Source: Acidobacteriota bacterium
Lineage (GTDB): Bacteria; Acidobacteriota; Terriglobia; Bryobacterales; Bryobacteraceae
DNA length: 35,697 bases
Direction of reading: 5' to 3'
Assembly (NCBI GenBank): GCA_016871155.1
Contig: VFZO01000031.1
Coordinates: 1 to 35,697 of the forward strand
How positions within the stretch are numbered: position 1 is the first letter of the stretch; each line of letters starts with the position of its first letter. This document shows, piece after piece, positions 16,645 to 24,695 of the stretch. Under the pieces are notes generated by a model that worked only from the letters and a program-made list of their open reading frames with translations, was not told where the DNA came from and searched no databases. The position numbers were made by a program, and so were the translations under genes.

Positions 16645-17931
16645 TTACGAGAAACGGTAGGTGCCGGGCTGCGGAATCGGCGGCACGTCCAGCCGGAGAT
16701 CGTAGCCGAACTTCTTCGGCTGGAGGTCGAGCGTCGAGTTCATGGCCTGCTCCCAGGTAATCTCCTGGCCGGAATAGGCGGACTCGCGGGCCATAATGCA
16801 GGTCAGGGTGGATTCGGCCACCGCCATGGCGTGGTTGACATAGGGGCCGTCGCCGCGGATGGAGTTGACCAGCGCCGTGTGCTCGGCGACGTAGGGGTTG
16901 ATGTGGGAACCCGGGTTGGCCAGGTCCAGGCAATTCGAGCGGCCTTTCGACCCCGAAAGCATCTCCCCCACCTTGCGATAGATGTGGGCCCCGGCCGGAA
17001 ACTGACGGCAATAGGACGACACCCGCACGCCATTCGCATATTCGAAGTCGGCCGATACGTGATCGTAGATATTACCGTAGATCTCGTCGCCAGGACGCCA
17101 GCAGCGGCCGCCCGTAGCGACCACCTTAACCGGGTGCCCGCCAAGGAACCAGTTCATCACATCGATATTGTGCAAATGCTGTTCGACTACCTGATCGCCG
17201 CAAATCCAGACGTAACTGTACCAGGAGCGATGTTGCCACGTCATGTCGGCCCACTTCGAATCGCGGACTTTCTGTTGAATGACCGGGTTGCCGACCCAAT
17301 ACGCGTAGCCCGAAGAAATATCGCCAATAGCGCCAGACCGGATGCGGTCCAGCGTCTCGACATAGCGGCGGTCGAAGCGGCGCTGCGCGCCGGACACCAC
17401 GGTGAGCTTCAGCTCCTCCGACTTTTTCGCGGCAGCCATGAAGCGGCGGACTCCGGCGGGGTCGGTGCCGAAGGGCTTCTCACAGAAGACGTGCTTCTTG
17501 GCGTTGATGGCGGCTTCAAAGTGCTCGGGGCGGTACCCGGGCGGAGTGGCCAGGAATACGACATCGATGTCGGTCTTGAGAAGCTTTTGGAACGCGTCGA
17601 AGCCAACAAATCGTTTATCGGGGTCGATCTTGACCCGGTCCCGCACGGCGGCGTTGCGCGGTTCCTCTCTGAGCCAGCGAAGGTTCGATTCCAGCTTGTC
17701 CTCAAAAATGTCGGCGGCCGCCACCACTTCCGTGTTTTCCGAGCCCGTGAGATGGTCGACGATAGCCTGCCGGCCTCGTCCGCCGAAGCCAACCAAACCG
17801 GCGCGGAGCTTGGTTTTAACCTGTCCGCGAGCCACTTCGGGCCGTACGATCTGGAATGCGGCGGCTGCGGCGCCGCTGCGATGCAAGAGAGATCTGCGCG
17901 ATATGCTAGTCGAAGCCGATTGAGATTCCAT
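16645..17931 (-). CDS. Gfo/Idh/MocA-family oxidoreductase with Tat signal
   Basis: The protein has 428 residues. A twin-arginine signal (SISRRSLLHRSG, then a hydrophobic AAAAAF stretch) occupies the first ~37 residues, implying folded export. The Rossmann motif LVGFGGRGRQ (46-55) and the family's EKPFG (151-155) follow. Downstream VEQHLHNIDVMNW contributes the catalytic His region. Tat-exported Gfo/Idh/MocA oxidoreductases act on sugars or sugar derivatives with tightly bound NAD(P); the substrate is unknown. The start codon is 30 bp from that of the divergent DHDPS-like gene, and a TACAAT on the minus strand (17948-17943) may be the -10 of a nearly leaderless transcript. Confidence 0.88.
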   Translation of the reverse strand: MESQSASTSISRRSLLHRSGAAAAAFQIVRPEVARGQVKTKLRAGLVGFGGRGRQAIVDHLTGSENTEVVAAADIFEDKLESNLRWLREEPRNAAVRDRVKIDPDKRFVGFDAFQKLLKTDIDVVFLATPPGYRPEHFEAAINAKKHVFCEKPFGTDPAGVRRFMAAAKKSEELKLTVVSGAQRRFDRRYVETLDRIRSGAIGDISSGYAYWVGNPVIQQKVRDSKWADMTWQHRSWYSYVWICGDQVVEQHLHNIDVMNWFLGGHPVKVVATGGRCWRPGDEIYGNIYDHVSADFEYANGVRVSSYCRQFPAGAHIYRKVGEMLSGSKGRSNCLDLANPGSHINPYVAEHTALVNSIRGDGPYVNHAMAVAESTLTCIMARESAYSGQEITWEQAMNSTLDLQPKKFGYDLRLDVPPIPQPGTYRFS

Positions 17932-17961
17932 AGTCGGACAACATTGTATCGGAAGGATGAG

Positions 17962-18870
17962 ATGACCGGTTTATCAGGGGCGATGGCGGCCGTGGTGGCG
18001 CCACGGCGGGACAACGGGCATACCATCGATATCGGAGCGGCGCTGGATATCGTGGACTTCGTCAACGAGCGCGGCGTGAAAGGCGTGGCGGCGCTCGGTG
18101 CGACCGGGGAATTCGTTCACTACGATGTGGAAGAACGGATGCGGCTCGCGCAGATGGCGGTACGGCGAAGCCGGACGCCGGTGATCGTGAACGTCTCGCA
18201 CTCGACATTGGAGGCGGCCGTGGCGCTGGCGCGCGCGGCGACTGAGGCCGGCGCCGCCGTACTGTTGCTCATGCCGCCGCACTTCTTCCGGCACAGCCAG
18301 GCCGGAATCGCCGCCTACTACTCGGAGTTCGCCAGGCAGACGGCCGGTATGGCGCCCACACTCCTCTACAATCTGCCGTTTTTCACAAATGGGCTCGAGC
18401 CAGCCACGGCAGTCGCGATCCTCGAAACGGGCCGGTTCGCGGGAATCAAGGACTCGAGCGGCAATATCGAGATGTTCGCGGCGCTCCGGGCGCTGCGGGA
18501 CCGGATGGATTTTCGACTGCTGATCGGCAACGACAATCTGCTGGAAAGCCGTCGATCCCAGGCCGACGGCGTAATTAGCGGCTGCGCCTGCGGCGTCCCG
18601 GAACTGATTGTCGCGATCGACCAGGCGGTCACCGGCGGCGACGCTGAAGCGTTGCGCCGCCGAGGGGCGCTGCTGCGGCTGTTCATCGAAAAGATCGATG
18701 CGTTCCCGACACCGTTCGGAATTCAGTTGACGTTGAGTTGCCGGGGGTTCGCGAAAGCTGCGCCGCCTTTGCCGCTCGGCGAAATGCTCCAGTCCAAGGC
18801 GAACGAGTTCCGGGAGTGGTTTCCAGGTTTCCTGAACGCCATGCTGGATGAGTGTCGCGGCGCTATCTGA
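17962..18870 (+). CDS. Dihydrodipicolinate synthase/N-acetylneuraminate lyase family aldolase
   Basis: The protein has 302 residues, the normal size for this TIM-barrel family. Signature ALGATGEF (45-51) stands where DapA usually has GTTGE. The conserved catalytic Tyr is Y136 (LYNLP) and the Schiff-base lysine is K163 (GIKDSSG). The family condenses or cleaves pyruvate with an aldehyde. The gene is not beside lysine genes and the G-A-T-G-E variant departs from true DapA, so a sugar-acid or related aldol substrate is more likely than dihydrodipicolinate. GGAAGGA precedes the ATG at 17962. A much longer open frame upstream is antisense to the Gfo/Idh gene and was not used. It is divergent from that oxidoreductase, a common arrangement for sugar-catabolism genes. 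Confidence 0.85.
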   Translation: MTGLSGAMAAVVAPRRDNGHTIDIGAALDIVDFVNERGVKGVAALGATGEFVHYDVEERMRLAQMAVRRSRTPVIVNVSHSTLEAAVALARAATEAGAAVLLLMPPHFFRHSQAGIAAYYSEFARQTAGMAPTLLYNLPFFTNGLEPATAVAILETGRFAGIKDSSGNIEMFAALRALRDRMDFRLLIGNDNLLESRRSQADGVISGCACGVPELIVAIDQAVTGGDAEALRRRGALLRLFIEKIDAFPTPFGIQLTLSCRGFAKAAPPLPLGEMLQSKANEFREWFPGFLNAMLDECRGAI

Positions 18871-19126
18871 TCATCGCGAGCAGGCCGTCGAAGTTCGCGC
18901 CTGCGGCATCCACCAGCTTGAGCGCGTTCTGTAAGCCCTGCTGGGCGACAGTCGCGCCGGTGAGGCCGAAACCCATGAGCTTCAAAACGGGCACGGTGAT
19001 CTGCGTCCCGTATTGCCAAAGGTTTGCCTTATGCTCAAGATCGTAGCCCGTGACTGCCGTAAGGTAGGCGTCCGATCCGTGGTCGGAAACAAGTCCGCCT
19101 ATGTTGCCCCGGTGGCCAGGCAGCAT
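18863..19126 (-). CDS. Small unassigned reading frame, possible remnant
   Basis: The frame has 87 codons; the last ~60 (LTAVTGYDLEHKANLWQYG onward) show codon use like real genes and an amphipathic helix before the stop. The stop overlaps the convergent aldolase by 8 bp. No family is recognised. The frame is open above its ATG for about 23 further codons, and it overlaps the next frame (19099-19353) in a different register. The two may be one gene broken by a single-base frameshift, or two overlapping small genes. Confidence 0.3.
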   Translation of the reverse strand: MLPGHRGNIGGLVSDHGSDAYLTAVTGYDLEHKANLWQYGTQITVPVLKLMGFGLTGATVAQQGLQNALKLVDAAGANFDGLLAMIR

Positions 19127-19353
19127 GGAGCCGGCTTGATCTTCGAAAGGAGTTCCTCCAACGAATTGATGATCACGACTTCAAACTCTCCGGTGGCGGC
19201 ATTCGCAAGTATTCCGCCGCGCCGCCGGAACCGTCGCGTAATGGTCCACTCCTCTCTGAGATCGTTGGGGTCTGCAGCTTCACTCACCGCAAGGTAGGCG
19301 GCTCGTCTAAGCGCCATCCTGCCACTAAAAAGCTCCTGACACTTATGGGACAC
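19099..19353 (-). CDS. Small unassigned reading frame, possible 5' part of a broken gene
   Basis: The frame has 84 codons with a GTG first codon; an internal ATG (ending at 19317, starting MALRRAAYLAVSEAAD) with AGGAG upstream is more likely. The product is charged and soluble, with an Arg-rich stretch (TRRFRRRGG). GC-rich third positions support coding up to about 19130. It runs into the 18863-19126 frame. No homologue is recognised. Confidence 0.3.
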   Translation of the reverse strand: MSHKCQELFSGRMALRRAAYLAVSEAADPNDLREEWTITRRFRRRGGILANAATGEFEVVIINSLEELLSKIKPAPCCLATGAT

Positions 19354-19372
19354 CAGGACGGTAGGCTCCTCC

Positions 19373-19389
19373 TCCCGAACCCTTCGGGA
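19373..19389. other. 7-bp perfect hairpin
   Basis: TCCCGAA and TTCGGGA flank a 3-nt loop and are followed on the plus strand by TTTAT, giving the look of a weak intrinsic terminator. No plus-strand gene reads into it, apart from possible readthrough from the aldolase gene 500 bp upstream. It sits in the leader of the minus-strand frame at 19099-19353. Its function is not known. Confidence 0.3.
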
Positions 19390-19478
19390 TTTATCGCTTT
19401 GGAAGCGGATGGCCGTTCAAGCCCTGGAAACGGATTTTGCGTATGCGCCTTGCCCATTCTCAGGTTTACGGTGAGGGC

Positions 19479-19720
19479 ATGGCGGTTGAAACCACAAAAA
19501 AGAGACTTCCCATCTCTCCGTACAGGAGCGCAAACAGCTTGCTGACTGGCTCGAAGAATTGGAGGCGCAGGCCCGGGACGACCAGATCAAGCGTGACTTC
19601 GCGCCCGGAGGCCTTGGGGAGCGGCTGATAGCCAAGGTGGAGGCCGCAATTGCGGCGGGCAAGTTCATTTCACTCGAAGAAGGGCTTCGAGCTAGACGCG
19701 AGCAACGCGCCAAACAGTGA
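19479..19720 (+). pseudogene. Small antitoxin-like gene with a frameshift at an A6 run
   Basis: The ATG at 19479 opens MAVETTKK, and then six A residues (19496-19501) precede a loss of frame. The downstream part, in the next frame, reads on coherently from LADWLEELEAQARD to GKFISLEEGLRARREQRAKQ and stops at 19718-19720. One extra base in the A run would join both into one ~80-residue protein. Its size and charged helical C-terminus with a SLEEGLRARREQR element resemble small antitoxin proteins; this is a weak family assignment. A sequencing or assembly error, slippage, or true decay are all possible. A decayed VapC-type toxin lies convergently, 10 bp downstream. Confidence 0.5.
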
Positions 19721-19729
19721 AGTTTGAAC

Positions 19730-20158
19730 TCACCCCTCCCATGGGTTGAAAACTTCGACGTCCAATCCCGCGAAATCTTTCACGTTGCGGGTAACGATGA
19801 TCAGCTCGTGTTCAAGCGCCGTTGCCAAAATCAACCCATCGGCCATCGTTAACGCACGTCCGTTCAACTTACACTCTCCTGCCAGAACGCCCCAACGATC
19901 TGCGATCGCTTTGGTCACCGGCAACAGCCGCGATTGAAACCACTCTCGCAAGTCGTTTTCCAGCCACTGCTCCAGATCCGGACGGCGCTAGGCCGCCGTC
20001 TTACTTCGAATGCCCTTGCGAAGTTCCCCCCAAGTGATCACGCTAGCAAAAAGCGTGAGCGGGTCGGCGTTTTCCAGCCACTCTTTGACTTTGGGGTCGG
20101 GCGGTTGCGGACGGCCAAATTCAGAGAGGACGTTGGTATCGGTCAGATACCCCTTCAT
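19730..20158 (-). pseudogene. vapC: VapC-type PIN-domain toxin interrupted by an in-frame amber codon
   Basis: Read through the TAG at 19990-19988, the frame is 142 residues, normal for VapC/FitB. It begins MKGYLTDTNVLSEFGRP with the PIN acidic residue in TDTN, has GELRKGI (second acidic position), then MADGLILATAL (third) and VTRNVKDF near the end. So the RNase active-site residues all survive on both sides of the stop. Upstream and downstream parts are in the same frame, so one substitution explains the defect. Downstream of the stop only a 73-residue frame from an internal ATG remains. The amber codon lies in the loop of a 7-bp perfect hairpin (19981-20000). The VapB-like antitoxin ends 24 bp upstream on the same strand. 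Loss of toxin alone is the expected first step in decay of such modules. Confidence 0.8.
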
Positions 20159-20182
20159 AGATCGACGTGGCGCCCGTAATCT

Positions 20183-20404
20183 TTATTCCCTCTCCAGGTC
20201 GAGGTCAGAACCCGCAAACGGCGATTCAAGAAGGAAGGCGGCCAAGTTCTTCAAAGGCCTTCGGGGAGGCTCTTCCACTACTTGGTGCTTTTCACGCCAC
20301 GCATAAACGCCTTCCACGATCAACTCATCCACCGTGTGAAAGTGCCCGCGCTGGATTTCCTCCTGCACGAGCCGCTCGGTTTCAGGCTTTAGTTCAACCG
20401 TCAC
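20183..20404 (-). CDS. vapB: VapB/ParD-like ribbon-helix-helix antitoxin
   Basis: The protein has 73 residues. The N-terminus, MTVELKPETERLVQEEIQRG, followed by HTVDELIVEGVYAWREKH, is the beta-strand plus two helices of a ribbon-helix-helix (CopG/ParD-like) DNA-binding fold. The charged C-terminal tail (ending SDLDLERE) would neutralise the toxin. The start codon is GTG. It precedes the PIN-domain toxin pseudogene by 24 bp, the usual antitoxin-first order. These proteins normally repress their own operon with the toxin as co-repressor; no operator was identified. The 152 bp between its start and the decarboxylase gene hold no other recognisable feature. Confidence 0.75.
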   Translation of the reverse strand: MTVELKPETERLVQEEIQRGHFHTVDELIVEGVYAWREKHQVVEEPPRRPLKNLAAFLLESPFAGSDLDLERE

Positions 20405-20556
20405 ACTTCCAACTTAGCCCCATCCGCCCCGCGGCGCAAGCTCCGGTTTTGCGACGGCTTTGCGACAGGGACATCTGCGCCGGGTTCGCCTTCGAGATCC
20501 GCCGCGGACGGCGTCTCGGTCGGCCCAGGCCGCCCGCCGGAGGTCATAATCTAGAA

Positions 20557-21936
20557 ATGCCCCACGACTCGGCTGGTTTTCGGCGCGCGGCCGAGGAAGC
20601 AGCGGCTTGGATTGAAGCGTACCTGCGCGACCCCGGCCGGTATCGTATCTACCCGGACACGCGGCCCGGCGATCTAATCGACCGCCTGCCTGCCGAAGGC
20701 CCTTTGGAAGGCGAAGCGCTCGAGAAGATCTTCGCCGATTTCGAGGCGGATGTGCTGCCCGCCGTCACGCACTGGAATCACCCCCGGTTCTTCAACTACT
20801 TCGCTTGCACAGGCTCGGTTCCCGGTGTCATTTCCGAGATGTTGTCGGCCGCGCTGAACACAAACGGGCTGAACTGGGTGGCCTCGCCCGCCGTCGCGGA
20901 ATTGGAGCAGGTGGCGTTGGGCTGGCTACGGCAGTGGATGGGGTTGTCCGGCGATTACTTCGGGCAGATCTTCGATACGGCCTCCACCTCTACGCTGCAC
21001 GCCGTAATGGCAGCGCGCGAATGGGTGGATCCGGACGCGCGCCTGAACGGCGTGTCAAAACCGATGACGGTCTACTGCTCGGATCAGGCGCATTCGTCCG
21101 TGGATAAAGCCGTGGTCGCGGCTGGCCTTGGGCTGCGGCATCTTCGAAGAATCGAAAGCGACGCCGCGTTCCGGATGAGGCCGGAGGCGCTGCGCGAGGC
21201 CATGGAGCGCGACGCCGCGGAGGGCCGCACGCCATGCTGCGTCGTGGCCACCGTGGGTACAACATCCACCACCGCCGTGGACCCGCTCGACGAAATCACC
21301 GCCACCGCCGGGCGCTTCGGCGCGTGGGTTCACATCGACGCCGCGTACGCCGGGGCGGCCGCTCTGCTGCCCGAGTACGCGTGGGCCTTCGCCGGGCAGG
21401 AGCGCGCGCATAGCTTCGTCGTCAATCCACACAAGTGGCTGTTCACTCCCATCGACTGTTCGGCATTCTACACGCGCCATCCCGAAGTCCTGCGGCGCGC
21501 GTTCACCATCACGCCCGAATATCTCCGCACTACCGGCGATCCCCGCGAGGTGAATCTGATGGACTACGGCGTCGCACTCGGCCGGCGGTTTCGAGGATTG
21601 AAACTCTGGTACGTGCTGCGCTACTTTGGGCTGCTTCGCTTTCAGGAACTCTTGCGGTCCCACATCGCAATGGCCCGAGAGTTTGCGTCGCTTGTCGAGG
21701 CCGATCCCCGGTTTGAACTGGCCGCTCCGGTTCCATTTTCCACGGTCTGTTTCCGGCTGCACCATGAGGCTCAAACCCGCGCGTTAGTGGCGGCCGTGAA
21801 CGCGGCGGGCCGTAACTTCATATCGCAGACCGTGCTGAAGGGCCGCTACGCGGCGCGCGTGGCGATCGGCAACCTGGCCACGGAGTCCGGCGACGTGCGA
21901 GCGCTGTGGCGCGACATTCAGGCCGCAGTAAAGTAA
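20557..21936 (+). CDS. Pyridoxal-phosphate-dependent decarboxylase (group II, aromatic-L-amino-acid decarboxylase-like)
   Basis: The protein has 459 residues. PLP site: NPHKWLFTP with Schiff-base K293. HIDAAYAGAA gives D261, which pairs with the pyridine nitrogen. The stacking His is H179 (DQAHSS). N-terminal HWNHPRFFNYF is characteristic of this family. The product would be an amine from an aromatic or other amino acid, in the cytoplasm; substrate specificity is not readable. The ATG at 20557 follows a GGAGG 13 nt upstream. A longer open frame upstream overlaps the antisense antitoxin gene and was rejected. The stop is 5 bp before the GTG of the amidohydrolase fusion, which in turn overlaps a UMF1 exporter, so the three probably form one operon. 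Confidence 0.88.
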   Translation: MPHDSAGFRRAAEEAAAWIEAYLRDPGRYRIYPDTRPGDLIDRLPAEGPLEGEALEKIFADFEADVLPAVTHWNHPRFFNYFACTGSVPGVISEMLSAALNTNGLNWVASPAVAELEQVALGWLRQWMGLSGDYFGQIFDTASTSTLHAVMAAREWVDPDARLNGVSKPMTVYCSDQAHSSVDKAVVAAGLGLRHLRRIESDAAFRMRPEALREAMERDAAEGRTPCCVVATVGTTSTTAVDPLDEITATAGRFGAWVHIDAAYAGAAALLPEYAWAFAGQERAHSFVVNPHKWLFTPIDCSAFYTRHPEVLRRAFTITPEYLRTTGDPREVNLMDYGVALGRRFRGLKLWYVLRYFGLLRFQELLRSHIAMAREFASLVEADPRFELAAPVPFSTVCFRLHHEAQTRALVAAVNAAGRNFISQTVLKGRYAARVAIGNLATESGDVRALWRDIQAAVK

Positions 21937-21941
21937 AAGAC

Positions 21942-24695
21942 GTGAAGATCGCCTACTGGTTGCTGACCTTGCCGGTGTTCGCCGAGGCCCTGCTGATCCG
22001 GAACGCCCGCGTCATCGATGGAACCGGTGCGCCGCCGCGCGCGGCGGATATCCTCATCGACGGCGATGGGATTCAACGCGTGGGCGCGGGGTTGGCGGCT
22101 CCAGCCGGTGCCCGAGTGATCGACGCGCGGGGCAAAACGGCGCTGCCCGGATTGCACGACCTGCACACCCATGTCCCGTACTCCACCGTGGGCGGCAACA
22201 CGCAGGATTGGGGCAAGAATCTGAAAGCTTATTTGCGGTCCGGTGTCACGTCGCTCGCCGATTTCGGTACATACCCGGAAACCTACCAGCCGGTTCGCGA
22301 GCTGTTGGCCGGCGGCGCCTGGCAAGGGCCCCGCGTGCACTTCGCGGCGCGTTTTACAACGCCGGGCGGCCACGGAGCCGAAGGCGGACGCGGCGACTTT
22401 TTCACGCAGAAAGTGCTGACGCCCCGGGATGCGCACGCGGCCATGGCCCGCGTGCTGCCGTACAAGCCGGATGTTATCAAGGTCTTTACCGATGGTTGGC
22501 GCTACGCGACCGCCGCCGACATGACCAGCATGGAGCAAGACACGTTGCAGGCCATCGTCGAGGACGCGCACAATGCCGGCATCCCGGTTATGACACATAC
22601 CGTCACGCTGGCCAAGGCGAAGATCGCCGCGGCAGCGGGAGTAGACGCCATCATGCACGGAATTCAGGACGTGCCGGTCGATCCCGAATTGATCGCGCTG
22701 ATGAAAAAGAACAACGTCGCCTATGGGCCCACCGCCGCCGTCTACGAGCCGCGCTCTGGCTATCTGAACGAGCCGCTGATGGCTCAAGTGCTGGAGCCTG
22801 CCGCCATGGCCGCCCTGAAGAACCGGCCCATGCTCGCCAAACCGAGCGCCCAGCGCATTCGTAAATACGAAGTCCTCAAACAAAACGTCGCCGCGCTGCA
22901 CAAGGCCGGCATCACGCTGCTGGCTGGTACCGACGCGGGAATCACTGGCACGCATCACGGCTGGGCGTCGCTGCGCGAAGTCAAGCTGTTGGCGGGTGCG
23001 GGACTGGGAAACCTGGAGGCAATCCGCGCGGCTACATCGAACGCCGCGCGTGTGTTGCGAACCAATGGCGGCTTGATCGCGGAAGGCAAGCGGGCCGATC
23101 TGATTCTGATCGACGGCAATCCGGCAGAGAAGATCGATGACATCGATCGCATCGAAACCGTGGTTCAATCGGGCCGCCTGGTGGATCTGGCGGCGCTCAC
23201 CGCTGCCATCCACGCCGAGGGACCTTCGCCGATCGAGCCGGTGAAGGCGGCGCCACTGCTCGACGATTTTGAGCGCTCCGACGGGCGTTCGGCCATCGAT
23301 ACACGCTGGGTGAATTCTACCGATCCCGGCCATGATCACACCGAAATGATCTACTCCCGCGTCGCCCGTGCCACCGGCGATCACGCGCTGTCGATCCACG
23401 CCCGCATGGCTGAAAACGCCCGGCCCTTCGGACGCATGAACCTTCCGTTGCGCCGCGGAGCGGTGGCGCCGGCCGACGCGGGTGAATTCGCCGGCGTCGA
23501 GTTTGAGGCGCGGGGCGATGGCGCCTATGGCCTTCGCATCTCGGCCCGCCATGCGGCCACACCGCACACGGCGGCTTTCACTGCCGCACCTGCGTGGTCC
23601 ACCGTGCGAATTCCGTTCGCGAAGATGAGTGGAGAGTGGCGCGGGGACAATTTGACCATGCTGAGTTTCGAACTCGCCCGCGGCGCCGGCGAGCGGGCCT
23701 GGCTGGAACTGGACAACATCCGCTTCTACAAGTCGTCGCCGCTGTTCGAGGAGGAGTACCCGGCCTCGCGAGTCCATCGCGAGAAAAGCTACGCCGAGTT
23801 CAAGGCCTATGCGGCCGCTCTTGACCCGAAGAAGGAACTGCTTCGCAAATCGTTTCAGCGTTCGATCGGCTTTCCGGCTCCCGGCCTGAACGCCGCACCC
23901 AGCGAACGCATAGAAAAGATCGGTGAGGACGCCGCCGCGGTTTATCACCGGCACTGGGTGCGGTTGGCGGACTCCATGGAAGTGTACGGACTCTACATCG
24001 TCCCGAAGAACGCGAAGCTGCCGGCGCCGCTCGTCATCGCCAAGCACGGCGGCGGAGGCTATCCGGAGCTGGCCTTATTTAAAGGCGGTTCGAACTATCA
24101 CGACATGATCCGCGGCGCGGCCCGCGAAGGCTACGTGGTCTGGGCGCCGATCACCCTGATGCATCCGTTCCGGGATCGCGACAGCGGTACGCCGATTCCG
24201 GCCGAGGTGCGTAAGGAACTGGATGCGGAGCTGCGTGAGAAGGGAGTCAGCCTGATGGGCCTGGAAGTCACGCGCATCTCCCGGGGGCTGGATGTGATCC
24301 TCCGCAGGCCGGAAGTGGACCCGGCCCGCGTGGGCATGATAGGCCTCTCTTACGGCGGCTTCTTCACGCTCTACACGATGGCGGTGGATGAGCGCATCAA
24401 GGTGGGCGTGGCGAGCTGCTCCATCCGGGATCGCGAGACAACGAAGGCGCCTGTGCCGGAAGGGCGGCCCGTGGACGCGCCGGGCGCCGATCTCGCCGCG
24501 CTGATCGCGCCTCGCGCGTTGCAATTGCAGAACGGCGTCAAAGACAAGGGTTTCCCCATTGAGGATGTGCGGCGTGCCGCGGCCGAAGCGAAAACGCACT
24601 ATGCGTCCGATGGGAAGTTTGAATTTCAGGAGTTCGACGGCGGCCATGAATGGCGGGGAGACATTGCATGGGCGTTCCTGCGCAAGCACCTTTAG
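21942..24695 (+). CDS. Three-domain fusion: amidohydrolase, CIA30-like domain, alpha/beta hydrolase
   Basis: The 917-residue protein is one uninterrupted frame from a GTG at 21942 (signal-like start MKIAYWLLTLPVFAEA). Residues about 17-415 are a metal-dependent amidohydrolase of the imidazolonepropionase type: HTH at H75/H77, K180 (possible carboxylated Lys), H219 (MTHT), H239 (MHG) and D331 (GTDAG) are all in place. Residues about 439-596 (LLDDFERSDG to LDNIRFY) resemble a CIA30/carbohydrate-binding beta-sandwich. Residues about 612-917 are an alpha/beta hydrolase with nucleophile S803 (GLSYGG) and His in GGHEW (H902). Two complete hydrolases and a binding module in one exported polypeptide is unusual. 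The gene starts 5 bp after the decarboxylase and overlaps the transporter by 28 bp. The substrate is unknown. Confidence 0.85.
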   Translation: MKIAYWLLTLPVFAEALLIRNARVIDGTGAPPRAADILIDGDGIQRVGAGLAAPAGARVIDARGKTALPGLHDLHTHVPYSTVGGNTQDWGKNLKAYLRSGVTSLADFGTYPETYQPVRELLAGGAWQGPRVHFAARFTTPGGHGAEGGRGDFFTQKVLTPRDAHAAMARVLPYKPDVIKVFTDGWRYATAADMTSMEQDTLQAIVEDAHNAGIPVMTHTVTLAKAKIAAAAGVDAIMHGIQDVPVDPELIALMKKNNVAYGPTAAVYEPRSGYLNEPLMAQVLEPAAMAALKNRPMLAKPSAQRIRKYEVLKQNVAALHKAGITLLAGTDAGITGTHHGWASLREVKLLAGAGLGNLEAIRAATSNAARVLRTNGGLIAEGKRADLILIDGNPAEKIDDIDRIETVVQSGRLVDLAALTAAIHAEGPSPIEPVKAAPLLDDFERSDGRSAIDTRWVNSTDPGHDHTEMIYSRVARATGDHALSIHARMAENARPFGRMNLPLRRGAVAPADAGEFAGVEFEARGDGAYGLRISARHAATPHTAAFTAAPAWSTVRIPFAKMSGEWRGDNLTMLSFELARGAGERAWLELDNIRFYKSSPLFEEEYPASRVHREKSYAEFKAYAAALDPKKELLRKSFQRSIGFPAPGLNAAPSERIEKIGEDAAAVYHRHWVRLADSMEVYGLYIVPKNAKLPAPLVIAKHGGGGYPELALFKGGSNYHDMIRGAAREGYVVWAPITLMHPFRDRDSGTPIPAEVRKELDAELREKGVSLMGLEVTRISRGLDVILRRPEVDPARVGMIGLSYGGFFTLYTMAVDERIKVGVASCSIRDRETTKAPVPEGRPVDAPGADLAALIAPRALQLQNGVKDKGFPIEDVRRAAAEAKTHYASDGKFEFQEFDGGHEWRGDIAWAFLRKHL

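Noticed and set aside
16615..17961. Long N-terminal extension of the DHDPS-like aldolase
   Set aside because: It is antisense to the Gfo/Idh/MocA gene, and a good ribosome-binding site and normal family N-terminus occur at 17962.
20167..20556. N-terminal extension of the PLP decarboxylase
   Set aside because: It runs antisense through the antitoxin gene and contains no family-like sequence; the ATG at 20557 gives the normal length.
21918..24047. 709-codon open frame antisense to the amidohydrolase fusion
   Set aside because: Same explanation: low-complexity Arg/Gln/His-rich translation, while the plus strand shows full catalytic motifs.
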